From Ooceraea biroi (taxonomy: Eukaryota > Arthropoda > Insecta > Hymenoptera > Formicidae): DNA of 64,000 nucleotides. The translations under genes were made by a program, and so were the position numbers. Of this stretch, positions 1 through 12,735 are shown piece by piece; the stretch's first letter is position 1; each line of letters begins with the position of its first letter. The notes below the pieces were generated by a model. That model was not told where the DNA came from. It did not search any database and saw only the letters and a list, made by a program, of their open reading frames with translations. The DNA lies in assembly GCF_003672135.1 (NCBI RefSeq), contig NC_039517.1, positions 5,890,001 through 5,954,000 of the forward strand, written 5' to 3'.

Positions 1-521
1 TATTATGCGCATACATCACGAGGGATAAGGACGAAAGCAGAATCGGGATTTTCAGAGCGTTAGCGGGACGGACCAAATTTTTCCAAACTGATTCGCGCGT
101 TACGTTGGTGATACATGTTTCATTCATATAAAGTATCATGTACTTAACTATGATTCTCGATGATTTTACGTAAGAGAAGAGTCTAAATAATTCATTCGGT
201 CGCATAATCGACGCAACCAACATCTTGACGATCAAACGATCGTAATGCATCGTCGTCTCGAGCGAGTTCTTTCAGAAACGCTCGATAATGATCGCATGAT
301 CGTCTATCGCGAATAGGGGAGCACACCTATCTGCGCCACTAATATAATATAATACTATTGTACGTAGCTCCGCAGACCAAGTGCTTTTGATGGATGTCCT
401 GCATTATGCGTGCACGTTTGACAATGAGATGCTAGGAGGAGGCTTTTAGGATCGCGTAATGCTGCTTGATCGACCCTTAGCGAGTTCGATGAAGAGCACC
501 GATCGTTCCTTTCTCGCGACG

Positions 522-548
522 CGCACTCGATTAAACGCGTCGAGTGCG
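522..548. repeat. Perfect hairpin, 9-bp arms
   Basis: CGCACTCGA and TCGAGTGCG are exact inverted copies separated by 9 bases that themselves end in ACGCG. The function is unknown; it is a GC-rich stem. Confidence 0.7.
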
Positions 549-1493
549 TGGGTGCGCGCGTGGGGGACCGGTTTAATCACTGTATTTACAGCATCACTCG
601 CTTAACCGTGGACCATGGACCGGTTGTGTACGTACGCGCGTGGATCGACGTGGGCGCGACAGACCGACCGATGGACGGACAGACCAACAGCAATTGGAGC
701 GCAGACCAGCTTTCGCGACACTTCCGCGTTGATTGAAGTCAATGAACGGAGCGGCGTGCATGCATGGTAACACACGCGGTAACGCAACGCCCTGCAAAGT
801 CTGCGATATCCTAGACAACGTAAAATAGCCCGACATTTCAATGGGAGCACAAATTTTTCGCGACCGCCGCGACCGTGCTGGCGCCGACTGGTAATTGAAA
901 ATGATCCGATTTCGTATAAATGCTCGTCGCGATTTCACCCGACATGGCAATATGACCGGTGTTCACCTGTGATCTCGCGTTTTTGATTGTTCGTTTCGTT
1001 ATGGCGAAATAGTTTTTTCCCTAATGGAGAATGACGCGCTCTCCTGAATTAACATTGCTCCTTTTAGTTGGTTATCTCCGTTAGTTAGCTGCAAGAGAGT
1101 AATTATTTTTAAAGCGCATTCTTCGAGGACGAGTGAAATGCATCTTGACACGAACATCAGAATCGTAACAATTCGACGCAGAAATAAATAATATGCTGCA
1201 AAACGAGTTTATGAATTCACTGTTCAAACAGCACTACAAATGACATGCGAGAAAACGCGACAACGGCGGCAGAAAAGTTTTGAGTAGTCTTCGTTATTCA
1301 TTACGAAGCGCACCAATAGTTCTGAAAGCGCAACTGAATATTTAACTTGGCTTGAATTAAAAATAATACTCCACTGCTCGCGCATACGCGGAATCGAAAA
1401 GTTAATAAACCGCATCGAATGCGAGAGCGGTATTTCGAGGAAAGGGTTTCACGGTTTACTTGTAACCAAAGCTACAAATTTTCCACGGTCGTA

Positions 1494-1521
1494 TTAACCG
1501 ATTTTAACCGGTTAAACCGAT
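1494..1521. promoter_or_regulatory. Candidate Grainyhead-type site cluster (AACCGGTT with two flanking AACCG half-sites)
   Basis: The 8-bp palindrome AACCGGTT sits at 1506-1513. AACCG half-sites lie at 1496-1500 and, overlapping the palindrome edge, at about 1515-1519. AACCGGTT is the established Grainyhead/CP2 consensus in insects. No promoter or coding start is visible nearby, so at most this is an enhancer element. Single matches occur by chance; the clustering of three in 26 bp is what makes it worth listing. Confidence 0.3.
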
Positions 1522-4500
1522 AGGAACACCACGAAACATTAGAGAAAAATGAAAGAGATCGAAAAAGGGAGAGTAAAAATGAAAAAGAGCGACGTTGATA
1601 ACTCGAGGTACCGCTATCCAACAGCCACAGTCAGGGATGAGAAGCAAAGAGATTCTCCAACTACTCGCACGATTTTGTTAGACGATGACAGTAAGTGGTG
1701 CAAGTACGTTGCGGTCAGACGAGAATCGTCGCAAATTCAATCAAACGGCAAACGGGCGTGTGATCCGACATAATCGGAAAATGTCCTGGTGCATTGCACC
1801 TCGTTGAGCACAGATCGTCGCAGCTGCGTTGCCTTTACGCCGCATCCCGATGCGTTTGCAACGACTTCCCTGGCTGTTGCATCCAATGGACCGTCGCACT
1901 CGTTTCGCGTCCGTCTCGCATTCTCCTTCGTCAATCGCCACTTGGTTCTTTCTCTCGATAGTAATGGGGACCAAAGGGAACGAAGGAAGAACTTGAATTG
2001 TATCGTTACCGATCATTTAACCGTAGATGGTTAGCGATCCAGTACCATCGGCCTCATAGTACTTTTAAATGGAGCGTCACGAGTACGAGTAGCCTTGTTT
2101 CTCCCGTTTTCACCAAGAGTCCTTTGACACATTCCTTGCCCTTGGGCAAACGATACTCGTCGACATTCGTCTTATATAATCGTAATGTAGAAAGTAGCTT
2201 TAGCTACTTAAAGAAACTTGAAAGTTTTTCGCTTAAACAGCATTGAACTTAGAATTTTCCGAGGCAGAGATTAATTCTCGGATTTTCGTAAAGATACGTT
2301 GCCGCTGTCAGGATTGTGAATACAATTTCCCATCTTCAATTACAAAGCCTCTCACTGACAATGACGTGTACGAAACGGATATGCACCGTTTACACGCGTG
2401 ATCTATTTTAGCCGCGGAATGACTGACCGAGCATCGCTCAAGCGAGCTAACGCAGATTGCGGAGATTATTCAAGCGCGCTCGTCGAATTCGGCTCGCGAA
2501 CGATCCCTTCTCGTAAAACGATCCTTCCGTTGCACGCGGACGTTTCGTATCCATCCGTATCCGCACACGGACGCGTGAGACGCGCGCTGATCGCGAGCGA
2601 ACCATCGAAAGCGAGTTATCGAAGGAAATGAGTCGATATTTTACTACGACAAGCACACGGATCAAATTTTGCGGTTTATTTATCGTGGCTGCGGCCGTCG
2701 TTATTCCTGCGGGCTCTTTGTTATTCCTCTTCCTTTCCCGATTCGTCCGTGCAGTTTGCGATAATTCGGGTTTACCCTCTCCACGTGTTTCTGGTCAGCG
2801 GTTTACCTCTCGGAATTCGCTGTGTGATTGTCGATGCCTTAGAGAGAGGAAGAGAGAGTTTATTCGCTCAAAGCTATGATCGATCTCGATATGGCCTTCA
2901 TTCGCCATAGCCGAGCGCCACATCCAAGTTCGAACAACACGGTATAATACGTCAAACTGGATTGCCATTCCGCGAGCAAGTAATATCGCCGACAATAGAC
3001 GTCCCAATACGTATCGGAGTAATTTTCGTTCGAGCGCAATTCGCTCGCGAACCAACCTTTGCCTTTCTCCTTCGTATTTACCCACGCACGTAACGTCAAT
3101 TGTCCTACCGTCGCACTGCTAATAACACTTTCGTGTCCAATACGGTATTTCGAATTCGTGGCCGTGCACGTTGCAGTCGAGTCAATGCCGAGTATCATCA
3201 TCAGTACGTACGTCGCTGCGATCGTATAAGTAAACGTGTACGTACACGTTAGGAACGTTTCCGCATATTGGATGCGTAAGGGTTTAGTGGCGAGTTATGT
3301 GCCGCGGCATTACGACGTGTTGATCATCAGAAAATTGCCTTTGGAACACTGCGATTCCTTTATTGCTGTACATTTTCGGCGCAAGGTTTCATTGCATGTG
3401 CGACAATCGGAACGCATCTACGGAAGAACAAAGACCGCTCCCTTATCACTAAACCAAACCGTGTGACGTGTGGTGCCGTTCAATTTAGAAACTCTATCCG
3501 CTATTGTTCGTTGCAAGAGAGCCAATCGGAAAATCAAAGTTAAGACGATTACATCGTCCGTCTATTATGCACGCTTCATTGGTCCAGTCGGTTCGCGCAA
3601 AGTAGGGGTGATTTGATAGATTCGGTCGCCTTTGAGTAGGTTCATTGATCGCAGAGTTTGATAATTGGGCAATTCTGTTCAGTTTTTCGCGATTTAATAA
3701 CCCAGTGCAATTAAGCATCCACGAGATACTTTCCACAAAAGCAGTAGCAAAGTACATTTTTCATTGGTGACAACTCGTCGTTATAAATGACGGATCGAAA
3801 TTAGCTTTTAAAAGCACGTTTTAATTGCAATTTCGATAAACATTATTATTAGTCATCGGCGTCTCCTTCTGTCGCATAGTGTTTCAAGGGCGATTTGCAT
3901 TAATGGACATGTTAACATGAACTTTATCAAACACAGTAATACAATTGACAAACTGATACTATACCTTACGCGCAAACCACAACGGGCGATTAGGTTTGCA
4001 AATTATACTCGGTTGAGCGCAATCGATCGCAGCTGCCGATTACCGAAAACGTAATTAAATTACACAATGCCTATGATTTATAACACAGACGACCACCCTT
4101 GCCTGCGATTCACTCGACTCATCTTTCGGTTGTGTACTCCATTGTACACGGCGCAGCTGCGTAATATCGCTCATTTGCGTGAAAGGGCATTAAATATTTC
4201 CACTGTGATTGGCAAAGGAAACACTCCGATCGCTCCATTTGCGGATTCACGTGTCGCACAAGCTAATACCACGTCTCGTTTCTATCATTTCATCGCTTTC
4301 ACGATCGTAATCGTGACCGCCGTGAAATGTTTCAACATGTTGTTAACGCCATGGACGTCGTATCGTAATCGTAACCGTGTATCACGTCATCCCTTTGACG
4401 TGCAGATTTAGACCTACGACATGAAAGCGAAAATATATGTACGTAGCGGTATCTCGAGGTCTTGGAGGGACGTCGCATTCCAAAATTAAACGGTGGCTAC

Positions 4501-7500
4501 GTTACTTTCGCCGTCAGACCTTCGTAGGTCGACAACCTCTCCGAGATCGTTCTCTCGAGATAACGCACTTTGGATGTCTCTTGTAAATATATGCAACGGT
4601 TTATAATTTTTCTATACTACTAAGATGGCTCGAAGTAGATTCATAGTTGAGACAAACCTCGATTTTAAACTGGTCAATACAACATCGCGCAAAATATTAA
4701 GGACGAGATAGTAAGGATACTCTCAGGAATATGTAACTATATATAATACTGAACCACGTACCGCAGTCAACTAATCGATGCACGTACACGCGAGAAAAGT
4801 CTAATACGTTGATTCAAGCATATTCTGTGGTATGTCGTTGGGTTAAATCTACTTGCCACGAATTTCTAAAAATATCACGGACGATGCAGGCCTACGCTCT
4901 ACCAGTTCTTTTTCACCACTGCTTTTCACGACTCGACCCATTAGCTAGCTACCGCTAGCTTCTCGACATAGGACCACTCAACGAGAAACTCTACTTCCAT
5001 TCGTGAAAAATTCCGAGAATCCAATCCACACGCATCACTTCTCCAAATTCGTAGCACGTTTCTCGATTGGTCGTCGAGAGGTGCAGATAGAGCCCGAATA
5101 ATGCGTAACGATGATCGCGGTAATCATCGTTTGACTCAGGATAGACAGGCAGGTAGTCAATGCAAGCCAGGTATGCGCGCTGCCATCGTGTTTCTCCCGT
5201 AGCCTCTCTTTTCCTACGGTCGTGCTCTTCTCTCGCCAACCGTTCCTTTCCCTTCTTTTCCCCTCTTCTCGGGCTTTGCTGGACTAAACGAGCAGAGCTC
5301 GCCCGGGAACTCGTTTACTTCCCGATCGAGAGGCGATCGACCGCGAGCGCGAGCGAGATGGTTACCTTCGAAGGGCCGGCCAAACTGATGGACCGACCGA
5401 CAAACCTGACGCGATAGAATCCCGATATTTCATCCATTGCTCGCACCCGTGCGCTTTCGAATTACGTGTCCTTGCACTCGTCACGCGAACGAGCCTTTTG
5501 CGGACCTCGTCCCTCGACAATTTGCGCCCGACGATTGGAAAATTATATGCCGCGTGACGTGTAGATATTGCGAAGCGTGTACAGTTTCTCTCTTACTAAT
5601 CGAGGTTTTCCGTAGTAAGGAGAGGCAGCGACTAGGAGAAATATCTCGCATTTGATTGATGTATGCGTGTATCGTGTAAGAGGACCCGGAATCGCATTTT
5701 TTTCTACGAAACAAAGATAGATAGACGAGATGAATATGCGATCGACAGCTCATTTTAATTAATTGCTGTTATTTAATGGTTTAAGATCCTTTTTTCGTTA
5801 TTTCTATTCTTTTCACTGTTTTTTGCATGCAAAAAGACATTATTACACAATTAAATGTTCGCATAAAGTCGCTTTGTATTCTCTTCTATCGAACATCGCA
5901 CGTTAGGTGAATGGTTTTTTCATTCCTCATATTCAAAGCTTCCGATTCCAAGTAGAGCATCAGTTTATTCACATCTCTTCCGTCAGATAAAAAGCTGTAT
6001 CCTCGACAAAGCAAGCTAAAAATTGTAAAACGGATTTACATACATTTACGTATCGTGACGCATTAACACGAAACGAATATGAAACGATAAAAGCAGAAAT
6101 AGGACAGATGGAGGGAGGGATGTTTCGTCGCGATGCACAGACATGAATGGCAACCACAGAGAATCGATTTACGGGAAACACGCAACGGGCAATCGCGGCT
6201 GTTTCGCGTTGAATTCACGTGTATATCGGTGCCAACTTAAGATAATGCCGTGGGTGCGGTGAAGGAGTTCGTCGCCTACGCTTCTCGGATCGACGAACAT
6301 ACATAGTGGCGCGTCGCAGTCGATTGCAACATTACGCGAATATCGACACGGCAGAATGCCAGTGCTATTGGCGGGTTAAACTCGTCGTTTCGACGCGACG
6401 CTGGAAATACGCTCAATTATCCTGCACGAATACGGAAATGGATAAACGCGCGATATTAGGATAACACAAAGATACGACAGATTTGATGATTGAACGAAGG
6501 AACGAACGAACGATGATTCCACAAGCCTAAAGCAAGATCGCGATTCGTTCGCTTTACTCGATTAGCGGGTAACGCGCGCCGAGGGTAAAAGGTAAAAAAC
6601 TAGACGAATGCGGGTAATGTGGGTTACAGCGGCCCATCACATGGTGCCTCGTTTAACCGGTGAGAAAATCCCGTGGGCCCATCTTGGGCACCGCCTCGCG
6701 AGTCCCTCGAGAGCTCGAGACTCGCAAGCGTGCAAGCGGGATACACCCCGAATTTGCATGTAGCGAAGCGTCGCCCGGAAAATCCGGTAACGAAAGCCAT
6801 TCAAACTTTTCGCATCACGCGGAGAGCGCATCTCGCGCACCGAAGGCGACCGTGAAAAGGGGTAATCCTGAGGGTGGGAAACGCAAACTCGGGTAATTCG
6901 TGTCAAAACCCAAAAAAGGACGAGTCCTGCTCTCTGCTCTGCCCTCTCGTTCGTCTCTCTTTCTCACTGTTTCTCCTTAATTCGATACGAATTATCCGGG
7001 CATTGCATTCCAGGTCTCCGGCCAGGTCGCACGCCGCGCCGCAAGAAACGCGCAACTTGCCGCGAGATAAATGTAACGAAAACGGCTGACGCGCGCGTAG
7101 CGTCGGAATCGGCGTTTCCGGAATTTCCACGACTCCATGGTAAGGTGCTCCAAGTCAATGGCACGCGGGTTACGGCGTCGAGGTCTCTTGCGCGCGAGGA
7201 AACAATTTTCGGTAACGATTGGCGCGCGAACGTCGATAACGAATTTTCGCCAAGTTTCGTGATAACGTTGCGAGACAATCTCGCGTTTTGTGGCGCTAAG
7301 AATTCCTGGCAAATGGCAAGTACGCGACATCACGACTGAATCTCCGAGTATCGATTTATATCGAGGGAAATAAAGCCCCATCGTTGTCGGAGCTCGTTAT
7401 AATTCAAGACAACGCCGATATGAATATTACATCATAATATCGAGACAGGTGACGCGACTGCTTTTTATAGGCTGACACTGCAACGGAATCTTCGTCTATA

Positions 7501-9760
7501 TCGCTACTAACTTTGTGTTCGAAAGTTCAGTCGAAACGGGAAGCAATAACAATAACAAGACGGATCAAAACCTAAACTCGTAATGACAAACTAGACTCTG
7601 CTGTTATTCGCGCATGTGTTTATTTTGCCGTCATGGATTGGCGGTTGAATTCTTAATTCCAGTTTTCAAAACGGTTGAAATAAAACGCGCTCATACGCGC
7701 GATTTGAACCGAATGAATTGAGAAACGAGAAAATAAGTAACCGCGATAAACAGAATCCGCATTTTGCCCAATGAAAAACGATGCTTGGAGCATCGTTCTC
7801 CTTCTCTGCGCGGACATTCTTTGTTCAACGATTGTCAAACTACTCGCTCTCGCCACGTTCTCTCTCTCCCTTTCCCAAAAGTACTCTACAAACGTGGAAT
7901 TTTTACTGGCACTCCCCGCGGTGCAGACCCTGGCGAGGGTTCGTAGAACGTTGCATTAAAGGCGAACGGCGTTTAAAGGCGACCGTACACCGGCGTGGAA
8001 AAGATGCTAGCAGATGCGAGTAGGCAAAACATTAGACGTAACGTATTGCACGTTAGTGCAAACAGAGGCCGCGACCACCGCGAGAATTTACACGTGTTCA
8101 ACGGCGTCTAGTTACGCCAACTAGCCGTGTTGCATATCATCCACTAAATGCATACAAGTATATATGTACACACTGTCCCTTCGAAGATGCGCAATTTTAA
8201 TGTAACCTGTGCACGTTGAGCTAGTTTCAATTTCTCATAATTGATCTCGACCTGGTCTCAATTTACTGATGAAGAACAATTTCGTTCTCAGTTTCCATTT
8301 GCGATCAATTTCCATGTTATATCAGTAATTTGAGCACGATCGTAATTTCAACATTAAGCGTCACGGCAGATGAGTAATTAGAAATAAATTGCGGTTCTCG
8401 CGTGATATTGCAAGTTTCTCTTTCGCTTAAAAATACCATGGAGCGAGGTCGAGATGAGATACGTGCGCGTGATGCGTACCGCGGAATTCATTTTAATTCA
8501 CGTCGCCACCAGGAGAATATTTGCAAAAAACTGAGAGTGTGTTTTTCGCTTTCGAGTTGTACGATCGAATATTCAATTACGCAAGTCACAGTTAATTAAA
8601 TACGTCGCGAGGAAGACGGACTATCAATAGCGTGACACTCGCGGAAATACCGTTCTATTATTGCGACATATTCATGTTCCTCTCGATTCGATGACGTGGA
8701 GGTCGACCTTACCCAAGAATCTCCGATCAATGACTCGTAGTGCACATCGTCTTTTCGTGACAAGCTCGTCAGCGGATCAATCGCATAATCTTCAACTCTC
8801 TTTTTTATAAGCTTGGGAATATCGTGCCAATTAAAAATCATCAAGGATCAAGGATTTTCTTAAGGAAACAAAAACCAGAGTGTGTGAATCGTGAAAAATG
8901 AGCAAACCTTTTCTGAAATATCTTTCCGTTCAAATATAACGAATGTGATTTTAACTCACATTACGATCGTCGGGGAATTTTCATGTTCTTCGAAATACAA
9001 TAGATTATATTTATCCGTAGTGTAATACATCGTGAGCAAAACATGTAAAGTTATTGAGCGATATTATTCACGTGTGTGTTGACACATGGATTATGATTTT
9101 CTTTCTGATAACAAAATTGGTACATGACATTGGTATTTACACGACCTTTGGTATTTAAGTTTGAGCTTGAACGGTTCAGCTCTGACAGTTTGTTTCTGCG
9201 ATATAGAATCGCGTTTAAAGGTACGACATAATTAGATATAACGCTCAAGAACGCTGCCTATGATATTTATCGGCGATTAAATTAAGGTCATCCGTCTTCT
9301 TATCTACTTCTCCCAACTTTGTGTCCGATTTCGATTCGACGACAATCAACATCGATGATGACGAACGTTCAACGTTGAATACGAATCGTCGGATAGGACG
9401 TTGAGAGCGAAAAGTATCAAGCGATTTGTTTTACGATCGTGACAGTATAATCATTATTTATGCACGCGCTGCATCGTCTCGCCCGATTGAGCGTACGTTT
9501 AAACATCCGCTAGTAAACGGAAGTAGAAAAAAAACGAGGAAACGCCGGGAGCGTGTCTAAGTGCGCATGAACAGCGTCGATTTTTCGGTGCGCATACAGA
9601 AACGTGTACATACTCAACGGTTTGGTCCATGCTCCAAGTACGTCACACAGGTGGACCTCTCTCTCTTTCTCTGTCCCTCTTCTTCTGCAGAGATCAAAAT
9701 TTACAGTTTCTGCTCCGAAGCAGAACCTTCCCCTCTGTCCAGACGCACGCTCGACGGCTG

Positions 9761-9772
9761 CCCCCCCCCCCC
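9761..9772. repeat. C12 homopolymer
   Basis: Twelve C residues in a row within a CpG-rich block; the length is liable to sequencing error. Confidence 0.9.
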
Positions 9773-10731
9773 TCACTGCACTGTCATTTACGGTATCGTG
9801 CTGGTTCTCTCTCTCTCGGTGTGTTTTCTTTCGGTCGATCACTCACAACGCAGTAGCCGAGATGTCTCGCAGAGTTTCCCGACAAGATGCAGACAATTCA
9901 GACTTTTTCGCCTCGCATTCCCTCTCTCTTTGTCTTGATTTTGACTGATCTTAGCGCACGCACCTCGCGGATATCGATCGCGACGTAAAAAATCGCAGAA
10001 AATTCGTGGAAACAACCGCGAGAAAGCAAACGTGACGACGACGTAGCGTACGTGTGCGATGCACGGAGAAGAAGCACGCCAAGTTAAACGCGCGACGCGA
10101 GTTACCACTGTCGCGCAGCAGCGAGCGTGCTCCCTCGGTCTTTGTGCTTGGAGGTTAGGTCGGAAGCATCTGGCGTCGTTTCTCGGGTTCCTGGTTCGCG
10201 AGCTTGCGAATCAGACGTCGCTTCGTGCGTTCACGACCAAGGCACGACGTAGCAACGTACCGTACATGATCACGTCCACAGAGTCGAAAATCTGACACGG
10301 GAAGACCGGCAGAAAAAAAAGCGCGCACAAAACCCAACCACGCTGATCGCACGACCGGCGTTAGACTGCCGCGGAGAACGGAGCGGGGATCCACTATCCA
10401 GTTGAGTGGCATCGCCCGGTCCTCCCCTCCACTGTGGCGCCCTCGTCATCACCTCTGTGTATCCCTTCCACCGTGCTCATCCCCACTCGACGACCATCGC
10501 ACGGCTTCCCCCGCCATGTTGTTGCCCGCGACTTCTTCCATGACTCGTTTCCCCACTACGCAGTCGTAGTAGTGAAAGAGTGCCGGCGTGAGAAAGAGGT
10601 CCATTGTCGGATCGGTCGGACGCGCGCGAGCGAGCGAGCAAGTGAGAGAAAGAAAGGGAACACGAGAGAAGACGGATGAGAGCGAGAGCGAGTTGCGGAG
10701 AATTGGCGAGAAGAAGACTGCGCCGACAAAG

Positions 10732-10773
10732 ATGGCTGCGAGCGCGTGATTCATCGGACGAAGATGGCCGCAG
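10732..10773 (+). other. Possible end of a first coding exon: short uORF, Kozak-like ATG and splice donor
   Basis: A five-codon upstream frame (ATGGCTGCGAGCGCG then TGA, 10732-10749) is followed by GGACGAAG and ATGGCCGCAG (10764-10773). The next bases, GTATGTGAAGTG, form a near-consensus donor (CAG/GTATGT). If real, the coding exon would contribute Met-Ala-Ala and one base before a phase-1 intron. The purine at -3 and G at +4 suit translation initiation. No matching acceptor with a recognisable second exon was found in the following 50 kb, so this may be chance. Confidence 0.2.
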
Positions 10774-12251
10774 GTATGTGAAGTGAGAATGAGAGAGAAA
10801 GAGCGAGTGAGTGTGTGTGTGAGAGGGCACCGTTACAAGTAAGAAATACGATGTCGCGAAGGGAACAACTAACGTCCCAGCTGCGCGTAATACGAGAGAG
10901 AAAGAGAGACGCTCTGGTCGGACGGGGATCGCGATAAAGATGAATAAGAAAAGCAGAGAGAGAGAGGAAAAGATGACGGTGAGAGTGCGTTCCAGATGCG
11001 TACAAAATGGGCATAGCATGTTGGATGAAACCAAATGCACACGAAATTAATCGACACCCAAGTCCCCATGGTTAAACAGGGACTCACGAGAGATTCGCGA
11101 CACGGTAACATTTCGAATTCTCAGCTTGCATTAAATTAGGTTAGATTTTTTTAGACAGAGGATGCGGAAAGGAAAAGCCTCTCTCTACTCGTTTGCAACT
11201 CTCTTGCGTTTGTCCCTAATTATCCGTGTGCAATTGTGTTGGTGTTTTTTTATTCCGTGCGCATGAACCCTTCCGCGACGCGAGTAAACGAAATGCGCGC
11301 GCATGCGCTGCACGCGAAACTCGGCACGTGCGCGGTCGCGCCCAAATGCATTGCCTCGTGATCCTCATATTGATGTACTACGGACTACGGCACTGGCAAC
11401 GAACCGATTGCAGCAGATCTGGGCAATGTTGTGGATGCTGAGAACGGACCGTTGCCATGTATCCATACATGTGTCTCCGAATCATGTGAGTTTGTGCATA
11501 TGCGAGACTGGCGCACCGATTAGCCCAATGTGTTGCCATTCACGTAACAACAGACTTCATGTTTCGCGCAAATTTCTAATATAAAGTTTGGAAAATTACG
11601 TCTGTTGATAAAACGTGGATAAATGGAGGCCAAAAGGCAATATTTCATAAAAATTCCAAGTGAATACAATATTCACAATATAATAATATATTCGCCGATA
11701 AATTACAAAATGCTCTTTTGTTCCGGGAAAAATTGAAATTGAAGCGACTCCATTCGATATCCAACATCTCCAGAAACTGGGTAAGAAGTATGGCATAACG
11801 ATTCTATGCCCATTATCCTCGTGCGTCGATATCCTCTGCAGGTCTTGTGTTCGTCCAATTGTTCCGCGCGGTGTAACATTTTTCGGTGTTCACCGGAGTA
11901 AAGTTTTCCAAAAAATCAGTTCACGCGCGATATTTCTCCGACATTGTATTCGCTACGTGTATCAATGAACGCTTTCAACAAAGAGAATGGATGAGTGGTG
12001 ATCGAATATGATTGGCCTGTGCTTCCAAATCCAACCAAATCGCCCATTGCTCGATTGATTCTCGGCTGTATGTTTTTGTTGAATACACTCAATTTGAATC
12101 TTGAAATATGCGAGCAAATGCATGTTTCCCTCAATAAATCCGCTTATAATCTACGATACAGTAAATCAAGTTTCAACGTGGCAAAAGTATCAAGCTATCG
12201 TATATTACAAAATTATATAATAATGTAATTTCGAGTTTAGACGATCGACTA

Positions 12252-12275
12252 ATCCCGAGACTATTGCCTCGGGAT
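12252..12275. repeat. Perfect hairpin, 8-bp arms
   Basis: ATCCCGAG and CTCGGGAT enclose an 8-base loop. It is not followed by a T run, so it does not resemble a terminator. Confidence 0.65.
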
Positions 12276-12703
12276 ACGCAAGACGTAGTTTAACGCCGAT
12301 AAATTTAAGATCGATCGTGCAAATATCATCGCGCAAAACGGATACTTTGACTACATTCGAGAATACGCTTCTTTCATTATACAACTGCTAGATTTGCAGA
12401 GTTCTGAATTTTTCAACGATGCATTTCCGTGTACACATGGCACGCGACACTGCGACGCGAGGCTGCTTCACGCGTGCGCAAAATGAGTTTCTGAAAATTC
12501 CGGGCCGCGCGATGTTAACTAATGAATTCCGGCGTGGTTATACTTGCCCGTCTCGGGCTCGGCTGCGTTTCGAGGTCTTATCGTCGGCTGGAAATCAGCC
12601 TGCCTGGCAGATGTTCGCCAAAACCTCGACCTCTGGCGTGTCTCCCGTCGTGCATCTTATACATCTCCCGTAACTGCTCCTCCTCTCTCTTTGTCTCCCG
12701 CAG

Positions 12704-12735
12704 ACAAAGTCTCCGGGAGTCGGAGGAACGTCGAC
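12704..12735 (+). other. Possible 32-nt micro-exon
   Basis: A strong acceptor (TAACTGCTCC, then a CT-rich tract, then TCTCCCGCAG ending at 12703) is followed by 32 bases and then a GTAAGATG donor at 12736. The 32-nt segment is open in all three frames; one frame reads SLRESEERRR-like charged residues. It is embedded in a 152-codon plus-strand ORF (12522-12980) with no recognised domain. The length is not a multiple of three, so skipping it would shift the frame. Supported only by splice-site appearance. Confidence 0.2.

Larger units (their letters stand above)
1..9499. other. Non-coding or intronic DNA, no gene recognised
   Basis: Mixed-composition sequence with many CpG. The longest frames (114-129 codons, for example 2860-3201 and 6992-7381 on the minus strand and 4067-4411 on the plus strand) show no domain, signal peptide or family motif. 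Small items seen are the hairpin at 522-548, the AACCGGTT cluster at 1494-1521, a short GAAC tetranucleotide run near 6492-6512, and GACC/GACGG-rich sequence near 660. I see no RNA gene. Confidence 0.5.
9500..11110 (+). promoter_or_regulatory. CpG- and GA-rich block, candidate promoter/5' UTR region
   Basis: Compared with its surroundings this block is rich in CpG and in CT/GA tracts (CTCTCTCTCTTTCT near 9657; GAGAGAAAGAGCGAGTGAGTGTGTG near 10790, described here in part only). It contains GAGAG motifs and two ATGGC cores (10732 and 10764) that match Pho/YY1-type sites in the AAGATGGC context. Such composition is typical of insect promoter and 5' UTR sequence. ORFs of 75-187 codons on both strands here have Ser/Leu- or Arg/Glu-rich low-complexity translations and are explained by the repeats. 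Promoter status is inference; no TATA box or clear initiator was fixed. Confidence 0.35.

Noticed and set aside
10477..11040. 187-codon minus-strand ORF, longest in the window
   Set aside because: The translation is dominated by Ser/Leu/Arg/His runs (LSLSLSH, THTHTHSL) created by the GA/GT-rich tract. Overlapping frames on both strands share the property, and no domain is visible.
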